Shown here piece by piece: positions 60,293 to 64,000 of a stretch of 64,000 bases of DNA (positions are counted from its first letter, which is position 1; every line of letters starts with the position of its first letter). Both the position numbers and the translations under genes were made by a program. The notes under the pieces were generated by a model. The model was not told the DNA's origin, ran no database searches, and was given only the letters and a program-made list of their open reading frames with translations. This stretch comes from Quillaja saponaria (Eukaryota; Streptophyta; Magnoliopsida; Fabales; Quillajaceae). Location: NCBI GenBank assembly GCA_029379385.1, contig CM055618.1, forward strand, positions 1,436,134 to 1,500,133, read 5' to 3'.

Positions 60293-61258
60293 CAAAGGGC
60301 CTAGAGAAGTATTTTTCTTTTCGAAATGATTTTATTTCTGAAGATGAAATCTAGTGCACCTAGGATGTTTTAATTTAGTATTTTGACATGAGATTTTTTG
60401 ATTATGACAAGTGTTTTTAAAGAAATGAGTGCTCAACCCTGGTGGATAGCTTTAGAGAAGGAGATTCAGTGATTCTGTTTATTTAATGATTTTGTTTTTG
60501 ATTCTATTTGGTGTGCGAGCACAAAATTGTCCTGTGGGATGAGGTGTGTGGGGCTGAGTTACCATGTTAGCCCTTTGCTTGGTTTGTATGCTTTGATTGA
60601 CTTGGTTGTTTTAATTGAACTGTGCTTGTTAATTGTTATATTTTCATAACGGTGCAAGTGTAATATTAGTGATTTTGTGAGTTATAATATGCTGACATAT
60701 TAAATGACTATATATATATATTTATTATTATATTACTTGTGTTAAGTGCTAGTACCCTTTGATATTATTTTTCACTTATTGAGTCCGTAGGACTTACTCT
60801 TCTTTGGTGATATTTTATTTTTTTTAGTAACAGAATCTCAAGTGAAGTCAATCACTAATAACAGGCTTTGTCAAGTGTTTGGTAGCAAGGTAATTCTTCA
60901 GTATCTCAATCTTGAAGTCAAAGGATGAAGGTTTGTTGTCACACTAAAACTGTGGAATGTCTGATCTTATATTGTGTAATAGTTTAATTATTTGTTATTG
61001 TGATGATAAATGGAGCAGAGCTCCTTATTATCTTGTTATTGTGGTTGTTATTGTATAACAACAAGAATATGTTGTTTATATTATATGGCATGTTCTACTT
61101 TACAAGAAACCTTTGCCGAAATTTTCTGCAAATTATTATTTATTTCAATAAATAAATTTTTATACTTAACTTTTACTTTATAATTTTTTTTTTTATGCAT
61201 TGATTTAGTCAAGAGTCATATGTGTTCAGTTATGAATAAAGGTTTGATTATCCAATAT
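60293..61258 (+). mobile_element. Family-alpha LTR copy G, truncated at both ends
   Basis: It matches LTR D from about 53810 (AAGTATTTTTCTTTTCGAAA) to near the LTR end (AAAGGTTTGATTATCCAAT) but stops before the terminal GTGTGACA. At 61258 it meets an inverted copy of the same LTR. Confidence 0.65.
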
Positions 61259-63700
61259 AACAATACTAAACTAAATCACTGAAATATAGAATCATTGAAT
61301 CTCCTTCTCCAAATCCACCCACCAGGGCTGAGTACTGAAATATCTTATTAAAAAACTTATCAGAATTAGAATATCTTAAAATATCCTTGGTACACCAAGA
61401 TTTTATTTAAGAAGTAAAAACATATCAAAAAGAAAAATACTTCGTTGGCCCTTATCAGTCACAAACAATTTGAAACATCAACATAATTCAAATAGTCAAT
61501 CATAGTAATATGATTCTTGTTTACCACTATATAACATATATATACTTAAATACATCAAATAATCAAGCACACTAATCCAGGAACTAAAGAATAGAAACTA
61601 AACACTCATCGGCTTACAAATCTTGCTCGTCACTTTTTGTTTTGCTCATATGTGTCATTGATTCAATAACACTTTCCGAAGCTACAATCACATTTTTTAC
61701 ATATTATTTAGTTTATCAATTTTATAAGTTATAAAATTACAAAAATAAAGAGTTATTAAGTTTCAAGTATTTATTTAAAGTGTACTTCCTTTTTTGCATT
61801 TTCATAACCCCTCATAGATATATGTTTGATTTTAACTTATATACTTAACCAAATTTAATAAAATCAAGTTTAAACATTAACTCTAGGAAGTTATCTATAC
61901 TTCTTATTTAGAAATTTATCCTAAATTTAGTCATGAACTCACTTAATTTCTCACATGAACAAAAATAGAGCACTTGCAAAATTCCTAGTTGCCAACCTCT
62001 GATTCCAATGCTTATAGAATTCTCATACATGAGAAATAAATTGTAAAACTTTCAAGTCTAGTTTTCAAGATGTTAGAAACATTTAATCTTCAGCACTGTA
62101 CTCCTAATTCATCTTATAAGACTTTCTAATATCAATTACTTCAAAACAGGTATATTCATGACTCGAAAATCAAAGCCATAACTTCCAATACCTCTAAAAT
62201 ACACATAGCATGGAATTAAAACCTGTACAATTCTAGATTTATCCTTTAATATGTTAGGAATAACTTTTATTAGAGGTCCTAGGCTAATTCCAACTACAAT
62301 CCCCGACGAGGTCATCTTAACTGATAGAGCTTACCTGAAATCTTATGCTAACCAAACTACAGTCCAGCAGCTCTACCGATAAATATACTTGGAACCAATT
62401 TACAAAACTTTCTAGATATTATCTCAAGACCCTAAGCCATATTTTCTCTTTAGAACTCTTAATTTAATTCAATCCTGAAAATACCCGAAATACATTATTT
62501 CTATGACCTATGAAATCTGGTCTTGCATCCCTCTCATTTTCTAACATTTTACCCACAACTAATCCTGTTTGTTCATACCCTTTACTCACTCTCATCAAAT
62601 CCTCAATTTACCACATTAACCACCCATCTTTGTTCTTGTTTATAAACTTTTTATTCAAATTCTAATAACAACTAACCACCAAGAATTTAGTCTACCAAGA
62701 TTTACTCATGAAATTATAACTAGTTTCTTGTAAATATTTTATCAAACAACTTGAAAGGCATGATTTCCTTCTATTAATGTGTGTGTACATGTATATACGC
62801 TACACCAAGAATTCCAATACCCCATCTTATCCATATTCCAAGTATTATTTTCAAATTAATTAATTACCTGAAGTTCGTTACATACTTGAGTTATCCACTC
62901 CCCACACAAACACAAGCACTTTCCACATAAAATCTTAAATCCCTTATTTCTTATATTCCTTGTTCAAGATTCTTACTTCAATTTTATATAACCTCTCATC
63001 CATTATATTAACCCACAAGAATACTATCAATTTAAGGCAATTAAACTAACAAAAAAACTAAGAAGTCAACCCATCTTTTACCAAGTTTTACTCGACTCAT
63101 TACAACTACAAACATCTTGAGCTAATAAACAAAGAGAGAAAAGAACTAAACTATGAGAAAACAAGGTAGTTACTTGTAATTTGAGGTAATGAGGAACTAC
63201 CCAGCAACAACTTGGCCTACAAAATATGTGGCTGCCGTGGAAGGTACTCTTGCTACCTACGGCTGGAAGAGCTGCTCCCTTCAGGGACGGTTGCCACTCC
63301 CTCTGCAAGTTCAGTTGCAGACTCCCAATGGTTGGAAGCTACTGTCTCACGGCTGAACTTACAAGCTGACCGTTGGCAAAGTTGAAGCTCACGACAAGCT
63401 TCCACTTAGTTAGAAGGAAGAGAGACAGACCACCACTGCTTGGCAGGAGGCTGGACGAAACAGAAGGAAAAGAAAGGAGAAAACTGTTGAAAAAGGAAAG
63501 GATTTAGCTTGGCTGTAAAGGTGTACTCCATGGCCCGAGCAAAAGAAACAAGAACAGGGCATGTCTCGGTGAGCAGAGAAAAACAAGAAGAAAAGAAAAG
63601 GCGGTGGAAGTTTTACAGCAAGGAAATGAAATTTAAAGTCTAAGAAAAGACAAAATATTAAAAAGTAAAGTTAACATCAACTTTTTAAATGAGTGGTGTA
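61259..63700 (-). mobile_element. Family-alpha LTR copy H, inverted and truncated
   Basis: Read on the minus strand, the blocks of family alpha appear in order toward the left: GGGTAAAATGTTAGAAAATG (62545), GAATTAAATTAAGAG (62458), the GACCTCGTCGGGGATTGTAG stretch (62300), GGGTGGATTTGGAGAAGGAG (61300). The LTR end is missing at 61259. The right limit is not sharp. A GC-richer part lies at 63200-63560. Confidence 0.6.
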
Positions 63701-64000
63701 GAATAGACCTTATTTTATATATATATATATATTATAATTGTTTCTAATTTGTTTATATTCACACACTTATTTTACTTTCCATAAAATTTACACAATTAAA
63801 TTTTAAGTCTCATACTAATCAATGATTTAATGAAAATTAATTTTCTATTTACATATGTATATATATAGATGTTTATTTATTTTCATTCTACTTTATGAAA
63901 ATTAATTCACTTAGTCACATAAGTTGCGTATAAACTTTTTAAAGTATACAAGAATATTACAAAGTGTATATTAGAAATATCGGGTTATATCAAATTCAAT
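63701..64000. other. AT-rich DNA at the right edge
   Basis: (AT)n run near 63716-63733; no gene seen. Confidence 0.4.

Noticed and set aside
1..64000. tRNA, rRNA, miRNA, organelle insert or viral insert
   Set aside because: I saw no cloverleaf-like box A/box B pairs, no rRNA words, no organelle gene pieces and no pararetroviral motifs. A covariance-model search and an organelle BLAST would be decisive, and I could not run them.

Overview
The window is nuclear DNA of a flowering plant, most likely a eudicot; I cannot name the species. The evidence is spliced genes of plant-only families, strong AT richness, and mobile elements of plant types: Athila-like and other LTR retrotransposons, plant L1 and RTE LINEs, a CACTA end, and a Stowaway-like MITE. 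There is no operon structure, no CRISPR array and no recognisable tRNA or rRNA gene. Almost every long open frame is a decayed transposon piece.

Only two host gene loci can be named. At the left edge (2728-4096, minus strand) are the first three coding exons of a RING-type E3 ubiquitin ligase of the BIG BROTHER-related (BBR) family. The RING exons lie beyond position 1, and the last visible intron carries an L1 LINE fragment. Exon 1 has one extra base that breaks the frame. Near the middle (30056-30755, plus strand) is a two-exon plant defensin relic. One A is missing just after its ATG, and about 22 residues of the cysteine core are gone. A second relic of the same signal-peptide exon lies at 38009-38043. 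A set of exon-like pieces on the minus strand (36869-40337) may be an unrecognised decayed host gene.

Layout: 1-4100 BBR exons; 5975-6885 inverted-repeat DNA element with 8-bp target duplications; 7134-10538 a pair of 1.7-kb LTRs (family beta) with almost no interior; 14190-15600 L1 LINE with an RNase H tail; 16430-28360 a minus-strand Athila-like gypsy element, broken by an LTR-alpha fragment, by an inverted-repeat element that itself holds a solo beta LTR, and by a 4.7-kb copia element with clean 5-bp target duplications; 28.4-32.7 kb AT-rich DNA with the defensin relic and a three-unit tandem repeat; 32743-35786 a near full-length RTE LINE (minus); 36281-36540 a CACTA end; 39021-39861 a 5'-truncated RTE with a 17-bp target duplication; 40926-48052 a short LTR element (E) interrupted by a second (F), which is interrupted by a solo LTR of family alpha, which contains a MITE; 48.3-63.7 kb a cluster of family-alpha LTRs with a second Athila-like fragment at 56490-60292.

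The window is therefore a sink of nested, mostly dead retroelements between sparse host genes. No new working multi-gene system is visible. The points most worth checking are the two single-base frame breaks in host genes, the shortened defensin, the four-level nest at 41-48 kb, the duplicated LTR-leader unit at 50-56 kb, and the possible ghost gene at 37-40 kb.
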